Source: Anoplopoma fimbria
Lineage: Eukaryota > Chordata > Actinopteri > Perciformes > Anoplopomatidae
Assembly (NCBI RefSeq): GCF_027596085.1
Contig: NC_072450.1
Coordinates: 6,796,736 to 6,860,735 of the forward strand
Direction of reading: 5' to 3'
DNA: 64,000 bases
The notes below the pieces were generated by a model, which had not been told where the DNA came from, made no database searches, and saw nothing but the letters and a program-made list of their open reading frames with translations. Below, piece after piece: positions 23,852 to 35,238 of this stretch (positions are counted from its first letter, which is position 1; each line of letters starts with the position of its first letter). The translations under genes were made by a program, and so were the position numbers.

Positions 23852-24232
23852 GGCCAGTTATGAAAACTATTTTTGTTGGACGATATATTATCATTTAAGA
23901 GAATTTTATACTACTGATATAGGGATAAAATAATAGCATAATAATGCACGTACCTTTAAAAGAGTAATTAACTTTTAATTATTAGGAATATTCCAGAAAT
24001 GTAGATTGGAATGTGAAAAAATATGAAAATATTCAAAAACATGAAATAAAATGGACTATCGTTTTTTGTGTAATGTTTATAATATATTATAGTGCAAGGT
24101 CTAGAAAATGGTAGATAATTCCCTTCTATTTATTCTGACATCATGTTGGTGCATTCCAAAGTAAAGAAACATGATAAAGGTCATGTCCATATATGGTAAG
24201 ATAAGTCAATTCAGTTCTTAATGTGACAGGCC
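23852..24232. mobile_element. TA-flanked MITE (GGCCTGTCA family), long copy
   Basis: The element runs from GGCCAGTTATGA to TGACAGGCC with TA on both outer sides (23850-23851 and 24233-24234). The left part reads TTTTTGTTGGACGATATATT, a hallmark of this fish family, and the interior is AT-rich with no ORF. It is 381 bp against 139 bp for the copy at 11437-11575. Confidence 0.7.
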
Positions 24233-24289
24233 TAATGCCGAGGGCATCCTTTTGTGTAGTATCTTGACGTTGAAAGTTCACACGTGTTA

Positions 24290-24450
24290 ACGATGGGAAG
24301 GTCGAGGTTATGTTTAGGCAACAAAAACTGTTTAGTTAGAATAAAAAAATGTAAATATGTATGTTTGTAACCTAAGCTAGAGATGTCATTTCACCAAAGT
24401 CCTGTGTTTGTTTGTAACATTCCCCCTCCAACACTCACTGTCCCTCCACT
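24290..24450 (+). repeat. Dispersed repeat, family B, copy
   Basis: GTTTAGGCAACAAAAACTG at the left and AAAGTCCTGTGTTTGTTTG at the right match the copy at 6886-7150 in the same order, with the middle shortened. Confidence 0.55.
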
Positions 24451-26099
24451 GAACATCATTATTATTACAGGTGTTCAGTATCATTTCTGAAGCAGGGGTA
24501 TATTCATGACAAAAAAGTTGTATTTTGTAGATATAACCATCCTACTGCTTCACACTAGATTTCTCTTTTATGATCTTATGAAAGTGATCCAAATCAGAAT
24601 TAAAATGTCAGACATTTTTATTGAAAACAAAATATTGGAAGTGTCCTGACGGAGTCCTGACTCCTTAGACTTTCTGGGCGTTGGATTCAGCTATAATTGA
24701 GTTAAATAGATTTAATTAAATCTTTTGTTTTATTTTTTGGCGGGGAGATCTGGGGTGAGGGGTGTGTGTACCGGTCACCATTGGGAGGGACGGCGGAGAA
24801 AACACAGGTTTGTTTGAGGCTTGAGACCATTAACACTGTATGCGTAGACTATGTTAGTGTATGAGGGTCAGGGGGATTAAAAAGGGGTAAAATATATGAT
24901 ATATATTGGCAGATTTTCTCCTGCTGTGTAAGCACGCCTAAAGTTCCTCCGACCAGGGCTGTATTGGACACATTCAGGTCACCGCCTGTCAGCCAATCAG
25001 TAGCCACATTAGCCTCTTCACCAGCCGTTCCGTCGTCAGTCTGGCCGACGGCTCTGAGTGTCCCAGCTGCTTCCCCGTCAGTCAGACTATCAGTAACTCT
25101 GCAGGCTGCTAATCACCTGCAGTCATTTAAATATAACTCCACGCAGCCGTTACGCACACACATCGATGAATAACTGCGCAGTAGCTGAGCCAATCGGCAC
25201 ATTCTGCCAAATATCTCGACCACATCTTGCTAAGAATCTCCCATGAGCCGAGCAATCAAACATAACTTCAGCCAAAAGACAGACATCTGCCAAGTCACAT
25301 CCCATGAGCTGAACGTGACATCACCGCTGGAGCTGTCACACCTTTGTTCTGCTGATTGGCTCTTCTCACATGAACAGCTTCGACCACTAAAATCCAAAAA
25401 ATCCTGTATATGAATGTGCCAAATTACCTTCAACCTAAATTTGCCATGTTGGCATGTTGATATTGTTGTAAAAACAACAATTACGAAAGCACCCACAGTT
25501 TGACTCTGTGCAATCGATTGCTGCCAGCAGCTACGCTTTCTCTTGATCATGCCACCATCAGTCAGAGCTCCACAGGAGACAGCAGACCTAATGATGTCTG
25601 TCGTCTCTGCCAACATGCCTCCATCTATCCAGCACCGTCTCCATGCCTTCACACTCCAATTCATAGAGGAAGAAAAGTCTTTGGCTTTCTGGAGAAATGG
25701 ATCCATGACAATAAAAAAAAAACTTTTACACCCAAGAAATCCTGATGTAAAGTGTTCCATTACAACGCAAATGAGGCAATAAACAACCACAAGCAAGAAA
25801 AGGTAAGAACGGTAAGTTATTTAAGAAGATTGAGGCTGTGATCTTCATCTGCATCTTTAAAATTACGTACATAAATTTTGTCTGGATAGCAAATAAATAA
25901 ACATGTCAATCTGTAGCAATTTCTTACATACAATGTTCTTTATGTCCAGATTTTTGTATCAAGGATTTTACTTTTATATGGATTCTATATTATAACTATT
26001 TATATATCAATATCCAAAACAATACATTTTAGGATCTTTTTTGTTATAATAAAGGAAGAATGATGAGCACCCATCTAATAAAAGTGCTTCGGGTCAAAT
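24451..26099. other. Unique sequence, no confident gene
   Basis: This holds the longest non-repeat open frame of the window, on the minus strand. It runs 25230-25796 from a TTG, or about 25230-25760 from the first ATG (about 176 codons). The translation is Trp-, Cys- and Ser-rich without domain, signal or repeat. A plus-strand frame (25543-25782) overlaps it. Both are treated as chance. Confidence 0.5.
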
Positions 26100-26604
26100 G
26101 TAGAGATGTTCCTATACCATTGGTTTCCTTCCCGATGCCTGAACTGGCCGATACCGATGTGTAAAAAACAAAAATATGTATTGTTAATTGTATTTTCTAA
26201 CAGCTATGTACTAGTAATACTGTATTGATGTGATATGATTGTGGCTCAGGTTAAACCCTTTGTAAAACATGAACAAATATATACAGAGAATAAATAAATA
26301 GAACTTTCTTTTACAGAATTTTGAGCGTAAGATATTGCCAAATTGCTGACATTTTGCCAGCTCTGGCTAATGTTACCCTCTAAGCTAGCAACTATTTGAT
26401 CGGTACTGCACATGTGCAGCTCTTAACAGAGATGAGAAATAAGTGAGATGGCTCACTCAATAGCTTATTGACGGTTAAGTAGCGATTAACACCAGTTGTT
26501 GTTGTTTCTGTGAAGCCTAAATGAGCTGATAAATGATATGATAACATATAATCGGTGCATAAACTCACACAATGAGACACACTCGCCGATACTTGATGCA
26601 ACAT
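26100..26604. mobile_element. Degraded DNA transposon, GTAGAGATGTTCC family
   Basis: The left end starts GTAGAGATGTTCCTATACCATT and is followed by CCGATGCC and CCGATACCGATG motifs. The right end carries ATCGGTGCATAAACTCAC and CTCGCCGATACTTGATGCAA. The right-end block reappears inverted in the short element at 52636-52779, which supports one family. No transposase frame survives. Confidence 0.55.
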
Positions 26605-26839
26605 TTTAGGACAAGATAAAGTGTGTGTGTGATTTAAGGCTTATTTCATGATAATGCACAATAGCCACTGCTTAGAAATGCAGCGTCACAAACACAAAAT
26701 TAGCACAAAACCCAACTATAAATGACATGTGCTCTTAGCTTTTCCATCTCGCTGTCTCTGTGCCAAGGTAAACGGCCAACCTGCCATTTGAAATGCATGA
26801 ACGCATTATGCAACACACACACAGCGGCGCTCATCTCCA
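26605..26839. other. Unique sequence
   Basis: No feature is recognised apart from a short (AC) run near 26811. Confidence 0.45.
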
Positions 26840-27130
26840 ACCTCCTGGCCCTTCCATCCCCGGGGGCCCAATAATTGGCATTCATGGGTAACGTTATGGC
26901 CCCGCGCTCAATTACCAGTCTCATTACAGGACGAGAGGCCAGAGGTCTGGACGGGGCCCGGCTCTCTTCCGCGTTAATCCAGGCAGGTGCTTTAAAAACG
27001 CAGAGCAAGGAGAGTGCCGGATCTCGGTCTCAGGCTCGGGCCAGCGAGGGTCGAGATTACAGTACTAATCCAATGTTTGTCTGACACCAGCATTGATCCC
27101 TTAATCCAGACTGCTGCTGTCTTGCCATTT
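26840..27130. promoter_or_regulatory. Candidate conserved non-coding block
   Basis: CCAATAATTGGCATTCATGG near 26868 and CAATTACC at 26909-26916 sit within unique, CpG-containing sequence followed by GTGCTTTAAAAACGCAGAG. Homeodomain cores inside GC-rich unique DNA are typical of vertebrate enhancers. Conservation is untested. Confidence 0.3.
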
Positions 27131-27599
27131 CCAGCCAGTTAGTCTGCCAACATCCCCCCCTCCCACTCCAGGATGCAGACACCAGCTGTTGGGCTCAGCT
27201 GTGTCACAATGCTCGCTAGTGTAGTATGTGTGTGGAGGGTAAATAAATGCATATATACATTTATGCATACACAGATGGCCAAAGTGTGAGTGGCTGGAGA
27301 TCATCACACGATAATTCACATTCGCATTAAAACACACACTCACATGGCTGAGGTTTCCCTGAATACTAAACCAGTAAAATGCACATTTCATACAAAGGGA
27401 AACAGAAAGAGATGCTAATGAACCACGACTTCTCTCGGAAACGAAACTCCTCCACTGCATTTACTGTACACTACAGAGGGATGTTTGCACAGCTCTCTGC
27501 GTGGGCTGGCAGCTCTCTGACAGCCCTCATTTCAATATGGAAAAAGAGTTTCACAGCTTGACTACAAACTAGTGTTTAAAAGTAACTATAGTGCTGTAC
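27131..27599. other. Unique sequence, no gene seen
   Basis: No feature is recognised. A minus-strand frame of 119 codons (27101-27460) has no domain. Confidence 0.5.
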
Positions 27600-28026
27600 T
27601 TAAAGGGGAACAGTAGCAATGTTAAGAATACCAATATGTTATTTCCATGCTCCTCTCTCTAAACGCCAGATACCAGAGAAGTTAGTCTCAAACTTCTAAC
27701 ATCATTAAGTATAAATGTGGAGCTACTCCATATGCAATTAATATTTTCTTTTTTGTACCTATATAAGCTTTATTATTAAATAATATTTTTAGTAGTGAAA
27801 CAGAAAATGCACCCGAATACTCCCATTGATGCTCTCATTGTCATCTATTACATCTTTCCAGATTCATCGACTAAGAAGCAGTTTTATACTTTATACGTAA
27901 TAACAGAGTTTTCTACTGTAGTTTTTGGATATAGTGAATTATTCCTGTTAACTAATATTTTCAATATTTCTTAAACGATGGGAATAACATGTGTGAATTA
28001 AAAAAATGGGCGTAGTTCCCCTTTAA
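27600..28026. mobile_element. piggyBac-like MITE, second element, TTAA-flanked
   Basis: TTAA at 27600-27603 and 28023-28026 flanks a 419-bp AT-rich element (27604-28022) with ends AGGGGAAC and GTTCCCCT, exact inverted repeats of 8 bases. There is no ORF. It is unrelated in sequence to the element at 20.4 kb, so two TTAA-inserting families are present. Confidence 0.65.
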
Positions 28027-28330
28027 ATTCAGTTTCGAGGTATTGTTAGATCTTTTTTACTTATGCTTTATACATGGACTCCACTATGTTTTATTATTTT
28101 ATAGAGTATAGAACAGCCTAGAGCTTAAATCTGTTCCACCTCAGCTACAACATTAAACTGCTGCTTACACCTAAAGGCGATAGCAGTTATTCATTCATTC
28201 AATAATGCAATAGAACACTTTGAACAGGGCAATTCTGCATATGGTAATTAAACTTTTGATACATAATTGCATTTTACCGATAATAATTTACTTACTGATA
28301 TGATTTTTTTTACTGGTAATGGGAGGATTA
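28027..28330. other. AT-rich unique sequence
   Basis: No feature is recognised. Confidence 0.5.
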
Positions 28331-28525
28331 AATGTCTACAACTAAGAACTACTTTCATTATTGATTAATCTGCACATTAGTTTCATGATTTTTCCATTTA
28401 TTATTCTAGAAGTCCAAGCACACATGTTCAACAAGCAGTTTTATCCATCCAATAATTACAAAACCCAAAGATACTTAGTTCACTATGGGTATCCAAATAG
28501 ACAATAAACAAATGAGAAGCAGGAA
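28331..28525 (+). mobile_element. Decayed MITE of the GGGCTGCAACTAA family
   Basis: The order of blocks (CAACTAAGAACTACTTTCATTATTGATTAATCTG-like start, CATTAGTTTCATGA, CAAAACCCAAAGATACTTAGTTCACTAT, ATGAGAAGCAGGAACT) matches a very common fish element. The terminal repeats are eroded. Confidence 0.55.
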
Positions 28526-29439
28526 CTAAGTAATGTTCGGCACTTTGCATCCCCTTCACTTTTGAGATCCAGCATAGTTTTCACCTGCTTTCAAGGAAAT
28601 GATTGCAATATGCCTCGTAATGCAGCAAATGTAACACATATAACTAAGTACTCATCACAGAAAATGCTGTGTAACTTTCTGTAGTAGCATTTCTGGAGAA
28701 GAATCTTGGGATTCATGAGGATGGTACAACAAAGGGGAGTTAGCGCTGTGAGGCTGGCGGCAGTGTGAGGGCTGTAAACCGGCTCTGCTGGTGATATATT
28801 CGCAGCCAGCAGCAGGAGGAAGCCTTTGTAGTTCCTCCCAGGTATGAAAAGAACCTGTCTCTAATTCCAGCGGATCGCACGGAGGAGCTTCCAGCATCTG
28901 GGAGGCACGTGTGAATGTCCTGGTGGATCTGAGACGATATCTCAGCCCTCACATGCATCATAGCAAAGGCCATCCTTGTTCTTAAATGCTCACATATACA
29001 CACACAAATCTACACATTCACTTTCCAGTTTCATGCAGACAGAACAACACACTCGGACACAGTAATAGAAACCAGAAGCGAAGGTGTTATGAGTCATATG
29101 CAGACCAAAGGAGATTAATCTGGACCCCTACCACCAACTCAAAAACAACATATTCAAACACTTACCAGCTATCAAAACATTCTCAACTAAAATGTTGGGC
29201 TTTTTCCCATTCTTTGTGACTACCTGTTCAAAATCAGTTGAGGGAATACGATATAGTTCAGTTTGTTCGGGACGAAAAGGCCAAATTTAACAAATATAAC
29301 TAACTATAATCTTTCTTAGAGAACATCTATCTCACCAGCCCTGGGTCCTAAAAATGACATTCCTTGCAAATAAGTTTCAAGTTATTCTGCCGATGTCCAC
29401 GTAGGGACAAGGTCAGAGTGGTGGATTCGTCAAAAAAAC
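28526..29439. other. Unique sequence, no gene seen
   Basis: A minus-strand frame at 28655-28897 looks slightly protein-like (a TWEELQRLPPAAG string) but has no splice framing or second supporting feature. It is recorded only as a weak candidate. Confidence 0.45.
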
Positions 29440-29565
29440 ACAGTGCTTTCACCCAGGAGACTGCTGTTCTTTCTACTTTTGTGGACTCAACAAATCCAAG
29501 TAGTAGTTTTGTTGCCTAAGCATAATCAAGTGCTTTTGTTGCGTTTTTTGATTTGTTTTGTTTAA
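29440..29565 (-). repeat. Dispersed repeat, family B, inverted fragment
   Basis: GTAGTTTTGTTGCCTAAGCATAAT is the reverse complement of the family B head found at 6.9, 9.6 and 24.3 kb. Confidence 0.45.
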
Positions 29566-29605
29566 AGTTACAATATTAACCAGGTGTTTAAAACCTTGAC
29601 CGGAA

Positions 29606-29860
29606 GACGAGATAAGAGATAAGATAATCCTTTATTAGTCCCACAGCGGGGAAATGTGCAGCATACAGCAGCAAAGAGGATAGTGCAAAAAAAATATAAG
29701 ATCAAAACAAGTATTATAAATAAGTAAATAAGTAATCACACAGTAAAGAATAATAAATAAGTAAAGAAACCTTTAAAAATCCACAATAACTAAAATAAAA
29801 TATGATATAAACAGACAGAATAATGTTATTATTGCACAGTGGATTGCACGGAGGAAAATA
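29606..29860 (-). repeat. Retroposon 3' tail (AATCCTTTATTAGTCCCAC type)
   Basis: GATAAGATAATCCTTTATTAG followed by CCCACAGCGGGGAAATGTGCAG, then an AT-rich stretch and TTATTGCACAGTGGATTGCAC, is the reverse complement of a common teleost retroposon end. The exact LINE family is not settled. Confidence 0.6.
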
Positions 29861-31136
29861 TGTGTCCCTTAAAACGCAACTGAGAATGCAATTTAGTTGC
29901 AAGTGAATGTAATTTTGTAGGAGACAGGATTGCTCTCACAGACAAACAAACCAGTAAATTGGTCTCCATAATGGTAAGACCATTATCGTAGTGCGAGTAC
30001 AGATGAGGTGAGACATAGAGAGAGAGAGAGAGAAGAAACAACAAAAACAAAGGGAAGCTGTCTGTTAAAAAACTGGATGCTTAGAGACGCCACTGAAAAA
30101 ATCCCATTCACAACCAGTTGATCCTTCAAAAATATAAGAAAATATAAGCAGTAGTAGTCAAGACACACAATATATTCAACATGTGCTGCTACAACCGCTC
30201 TCTCTGCCTCTCCATCTCCAGGCTGGCAAACCATGCAGTGGGAAACACACTCGCTCTGACACTTTCCATGCTGTCTCATCAAACAGGTAATTAAAAACAG
30301 CCTCCACGGGTCGGGGATTTGAGCTGATGGTATGTATACACACACTACGTAGGTGGCCCACAGGGTGTGTAAGCCACAGCTTTCCATTAAGCCAGGCCAA
30401 AACAGACAACAGTCTGCGGTCTGCAGTGGAGGTGACACCGTGGACAGCTGTTATTCTTGCAGAATGGCTGAGCAGGCGATGGATAACAACACTCCATTAT
30501 AGCCTAGGAGGTTTTCATTAAGAGCAGAGCCTTTCACATGGAAATTAATCGCCATAAAACACTACACTACTTTTAGATTCGGAGTAAAAGCCTCCATACT
30601 AAGTGGATAGAAATTTGAATTACTTGTCTGCAAAGATTTGGATCAATATTTCCACCCAGCAGCGACCTGCAGAACGTGTTGACAGCAACGTAAAATGAAT
30701 GCAAACATGCTGCTAAAAAAAATGTGTTCTTAAATGACTTGCCTGGTGGAAAAAAATGTTTTTCTCCCAAAGAAAGTGTCAGCAGCAGGCTAAAATTAAC
30801 CCAAGGTGCCGTGTGTCAATCTGTTATTCTGTCAGTTTCCAGATGCTCCCCTCTCACTCACTCCAGCCTCCTCCCTCCTCCCTCCTCCCCATCAAAACAC
30901 CACTCCTCCGTGGATAGGAGGTTATCTGCAGCCTCTGATCTCCTCGCACTGGCCCTGCAGCAAGAATCACAGCAAAGCACTGAGCCGACGATCTGATCAG
31001 CACCGCAATGAGTGATAATGTTGTGGGTGTGCTCAGCAGTAAACACCTCCAGCTTTCTGCAGTATGTGTGTTCTGTTATTATGGTTTGTCCCCATTGACA
31101 GCAGTGTTGTTCTGTTTGTATGCAGCCCAGACATAA
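29861..31136. other. Unique sequence, no confident gene
   Basis: Contains a (GA)8 run at 30017-30033. A 65-base interval (30222-30286) is framed by a TCTCCATCTCCAG acceptor-like string and a CAG/GTAATT donor-like string and is open in two frames. This is a very weak exon candidate. Confidence 0.45.
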
Positions 31137-31650
31137 GATACAGAATGTATATAAGAAGTGGATGTAGTCGCCTTGTTTTTTTAAGCCTTGACCTTGGTAT
31201 TTTGGCCGTCGCCATTTTGTTTTTTTGCAACCATTGAAAGGTAGTAAACATATTTGCACTGTGGAGGAGTGACAGCGTTTTAGAGACGGCGTACACGGCT
31301 CTGGTAGCAACCTGTCAATCACAATTGTAGTCACGCCCTAAAACATACCCATACTTTGCCGTCTGTTTTACTCTAAATGGGAATATAATTTACTAAATGA
31401 ACATAATGCTGTATTGAAGAAGACTTGAAACTAGAGATTGTGACCATAAACTCATGTTCACAGTAATTACTGTTGTAATAAATCAAGTGAGAAGTAAGGT
31501 CATTTTCTAATTGACTCCCATACAATCAGACTTCTTTTCTTCTTCTTTTGTAACAAGAGGAGTCGCCCCCTGCTGGTCAGTAGAGAGAATGCAAGTTTAA
31601 GGAACTTCCTTTATTGGATTCTCTCTTCAGAACCCCAGGATGTAGCCTGA
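31137..31650 (-). repeat. Dispersed repeat family A, copy 1 (inverted)
   Basis: Reads on the minus strand. Shared blocks, in order of the family sense strand, are the CCAGCAGGGGGCGACTCCTC motif, a TGATTTATT block, ATGAACATTATG-type AT blocks, TAGGGCGTGACTAC, a TTGATTGACAGG block and CAAAATGGCGACGGCCAAAAT. The same order appears at 39.4, 50.2 and 56.5 kb. No ORF spans it. The superfamily is unknown to me. Confidence 0.8.
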
Positions 31651-34008
31651 TTTGCAGTGAGGAGAAGGATGTGTGCTTATAAGTATCACAAACTTGCAAA
31701 TGGTTTGAGACTACATCCACACCACGGCGGCTGAATCTGAATACACCAGCTTTGGCCGTATTCAGTTTGGTAAAACATACCTCACATGTAACCGCATTTT
31801 TTTTAACTAAGCGTGGACATAGTCATCACTGGACATAGTGAGTTATCTATCAAAGAAGCAAACACTAAATGCTGTTTTTTTAAGGCTGTCATTGCTTTCC
31901 CCCATCCCCTCTTATTGTCCTGCCTCCCTCCTCCCTACATAAACCATCAGGAGCCCCATAATGGCCCCCCACCAGGGACAGTTTATTTTGCACCCGATAC
32001 TGGATCATACAGAGAGGATCCTCCCCATCACCTCCATCGAAATCCTCATCCAACCCTCTGGCCTAGCTGGTCTCGTCCCTCTGGGGGATGCTCACCTGTC
32101 ATCATTAATGAGGGCTTCCTCGCTCAGGAAAGGGGTGAGGAGGGGGAGGGCCGAGGGGTACAGAAAGGGGGAGGGGAGCTAGTGATGGGATGCGAGGCCC
32201 TGACAGCTCCCTTCCCTGTGATGGACGACGGATGGAAGATTAAGAAAGCCAGAAGCAGGGTGATTTCTGTTGGGAATAGCGCATCTTTGGGCTCTTTGGA
32301 AAGACTTAGCGATGCGCTCTTAACTATAAAAGCTTCCTTAAATGAGTGAGCTTCTCTGAGGAGAGCTGCAGGCTTAAAAAGATGCAGCACCTACAGAGGA
32401 ATACACGCCTGTTGGTTAAAAGAGACAATATTGATAAAGCACCCACAGTGCAAAGTCAGAACAAGAATAGGCCCATTCTTAAATATGCAAATATGCAAAC
32501 ATACTCTGGTTTCAGCCTTTCAAGTGGAATTTTCTGCTTTTCTTTGCTTCATATCAGTTGAAATGAAATATTTGTGAAGTTATGGATGGTTGGTCGGAAA
32601 AAACAAGCAATTTGCCCAGGATTTCTTTGCGTTCGTGATCGGCTTTTTAAGCTACTTATTATGATTTTGGCAACTGGATTCATTACATAGCAATTGACAG
32701 CATATTTTAAGGACATCATATTGGAAGCTGAAAGTTCTTTTGGTTCTAATACTGACATAAAATTGAGCTTAGACATGAGCGATGTGTAAAAAAGTAAAGT
32801 AAAAATAATAATTTGAAATCTGCAGCTTCCTTTGTGTAAGAAAAACATCCACCCCTGTGATCAGATATTCATTTTCCACAAAATAAGGTGATGAACATTC
32901 TGTGCACAGCTTAAAGATGCTCAATACGGAATTCCTTGCATATCTATCTAAGAGTTCTAGCAGCGATAACAGTGTTTAACTGAGAGGGAACCGGAGGGAG
33001 GGCGCTATGTCTCTAGGGTGGCGCCGTGGGTCGGGACAGCATTTTCGGCCAAAACCACCAAAGAAGAGCTGTGCAGTGAGGGGGCGATTAGCTTGTGGCT
33101 GGTTGTCAGCCCGGCTACGTAAACAAATCACAGAGAAGCTTGGATGACAACACACACGACACACGGATGAGCGACTTCGTTCTTTGCTCATGTGGACATA
33201 ACTCCATATATCTTCACATTTAAAATAGTTGTTTGATGCCAATTTATTCTCTGAATTTCAAATATGACACCTTGCAATATGACATACTTGCATTTTTGGA
33301 CTGTAACTGTAAATACATTTTTTTTTTTGCATCTTCATCTATAAAAATGTTTGCCTACTTCCTATCACACCTGCTACAAAATGGGCACAGGAATTTACTT
33401 TCATTGTAGCTATTGTGGGACGACAAAGTTCTGAACTAAACTAAAACAAAATTGAGTGAGAGTGCAGAGAAATATGCAGTAAAAGTCAAAGACGGGAGAT
33501 GTTTATTACGAAGATTGGCTGCTCCTGGCCTGTTTCTTCATTTTGCTTGTTAACTGTGTGAAAGAAAATATCCCTACATGTCTGCGGGCATTTGATGCTG
33601 GTAAGCCGCTTCCAATTTAAAGTAACTGTACTGGATTGCAATTATTCTCCCCGTGCATGTCTTCTTTTCTTTCGTTTATGTAGCGAGGTCGGGAGGGTTT
33701 GGCGTCTACTCAGCTTCCAGCGAGCACAAGAACTGAAACAAAGCGAACGAACAATAATGTATCGCGGGAAGTGAGTGTGTCTCACTTCCGAATGATTGCA
33801 GACGTGCGGTGCCGTACCCTGAGGTGTACCACCTGCTCTGAGACCCCCCCACCTCACACACACTCTCACACCCAGCGAGCGCTCAAGGGCGCGAAACAAG
33901 AGCAAAATGCAGGGGAGGGGCAACGTTTTGGCATCAAGATGGGTCACACACACACAATGAAGCCCCGAGGAGAGCTTTAATAGCACATCACCACAGAGAG
34001 ACAGATAT

Positions 34009-34010
<2 letters not shown>
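31651..34010. other. Mixed unique sequence, no confident gene
   Basis: A 178-codon frame (31813-32349, plus) starts at GTG and has no upstream ATG; Pro-rich and charged pieces alternate without a domain. The segment 32980-33130 is GC-rich. A short hairpin GGAAGTGAG...CTCACTTCC lies near 33769-33788. Confidence 0.5.

Positions 34011-34094
<84 letters not shown>
34011..34094 (+). repeat. (AC)42 microsatellite, uninterrupted
   Basis: 84 bases of pure AC, continuing as an imperfect GCACAC. Translations give His-Thr or Cys-Val artefacts. Confidence 0.98.
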
Positions 34095-34100
<6 letters not shown>

Positions 34101-34535
34101 TGACAATAGCCCACGCATGGATCTCGCCACTGAGTGCACCAAACACAGCTGGAGATGAAATGTGTCTAAGTATCAGTGATGAAATCCAACAATTAACGAG
34201 ACAAGAGAATAGGCTGACAGACAGAGGTTAAAGAAAGACGGAGAGAGGAAGAACACACACATAATTATATAGAGAGAGAAATATTAGACTAATAATGGTC
34301 AACTTCAAATCATCATGCCATATTGTTATTTATTGGGCTGATAGGACTACAATTTTTTATCCCTATAATGTATTTATTTCTTATTACAACCTGCTTAGGA
34401 AGAATTAACATTGAGTTGTATGGAGAATCGAATTTGAGAAATCTACAATTCAATTCTGCCTGAAAGAAATGAGAATTACAGAAATCTTGGTGTAAATATC
34501 CACTTCTCTAAACTCAATTTCAAGAAACCTTAAAG
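34095..34535. other. AT-rich unique sequence
   Basis: No feature is recognised. Confidence 0.5.
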
Positions 34536-34800
34536 ATATCTTATTTCAGCACATTGAAATATATCTTAATTATCTTCGTGGAGATCTCAAACTAAGATAC
34601 TAACAATCACAAATATTATTAGTTATAAATATCTGAAACTGGTTATATCTGAAAGTTATAATAAGTCAAAATTACAAAGGAGATATCTTGGTTATCTTCC
34701 TGGAAATCTCAAACTAAGATACAAACAGCCAAATTAAATTACAAATATCTGAAACTGGAGTCATAATAAGTCACAATTACAATAGGGATATCTTGAATTT
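34536..34800 (+). repeat. Two-unit tandem duplication with ATATCTT boundaries
   Basis: Unit 1 (34561-34682, 122 bp) and unit 2 (34683-34787, 105 bp) both start ATATCTT and share TTATCTTC.TGGA.ATCTCAAACTAAGATAC, ACAAATAT, ATCTGAAACTGG and ATAATAAGTCA.AATTACAA in order. Unit 2 lacks about 13 bases of unit 1. Partial ATATCTT starts occur at 34536 and 34788, suggesting the remains of a longer array. Confidence 0.75.
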
Positions 34801-35238
34801 GAGCTATAACTTGAAGCTATAAGTCAATTCCTTTCAAGATATTTATGAAAGCTAAGATAATGTTACTGGATACTTGATGTCGTTGTGACCACACTACAAA
34901 CTCCAATGAGAATGAGCCCAGAGATGCAGAATGATTCTAATCACTGTTTAATGGCGGATGACCTGCCCAACCAGGCGGCCTGACATTCACACGCTTACGT
35001 CTGACATTTCATCTTCTCCGTGCATTAGCCTCGCACTTTATTCAAAACACCGCTGCAACCTGCGAGGAGGGCGACCTTCCCGTCCGCTCTCCAAACACAC
35101 CCTCCATTAACATCCAACACCCCTTCGTCTTTCCTCTCAAAGGTCAGGGCAGCTGTATAAGGTGATTGTTCTCCATTTTAAATCACCATCTTTGTCTTCT
35201 ATCCTCATTGCTGGGCAGCCTAAACCACAGGTCCAATA
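34801..35238. other. Unique sequence
   Basis: No gene or repeat is recognised. The part 34900-35220 is of mixed composition. Confidence 0.5.

Noticed and set aside
25230..25796. 188-codon minus-strand frame
   Set aside because: It starts at TTG (first ATG near 25760), has no domain, signal or splice framing, and overlaps an equally open plus-strand frame.
31813..32349. 178-codon plus-strand frame
   Set aside because: The start is GTG with no ATG in the first half; residue composition shifts abruptly and no family is recognisable.
34536..34800. Possible CRISPR-like direct repeats
   Set aside because: The units are over 100 bp, only two, without spacers, in vertebrate DNA; they are a tandem duplication.
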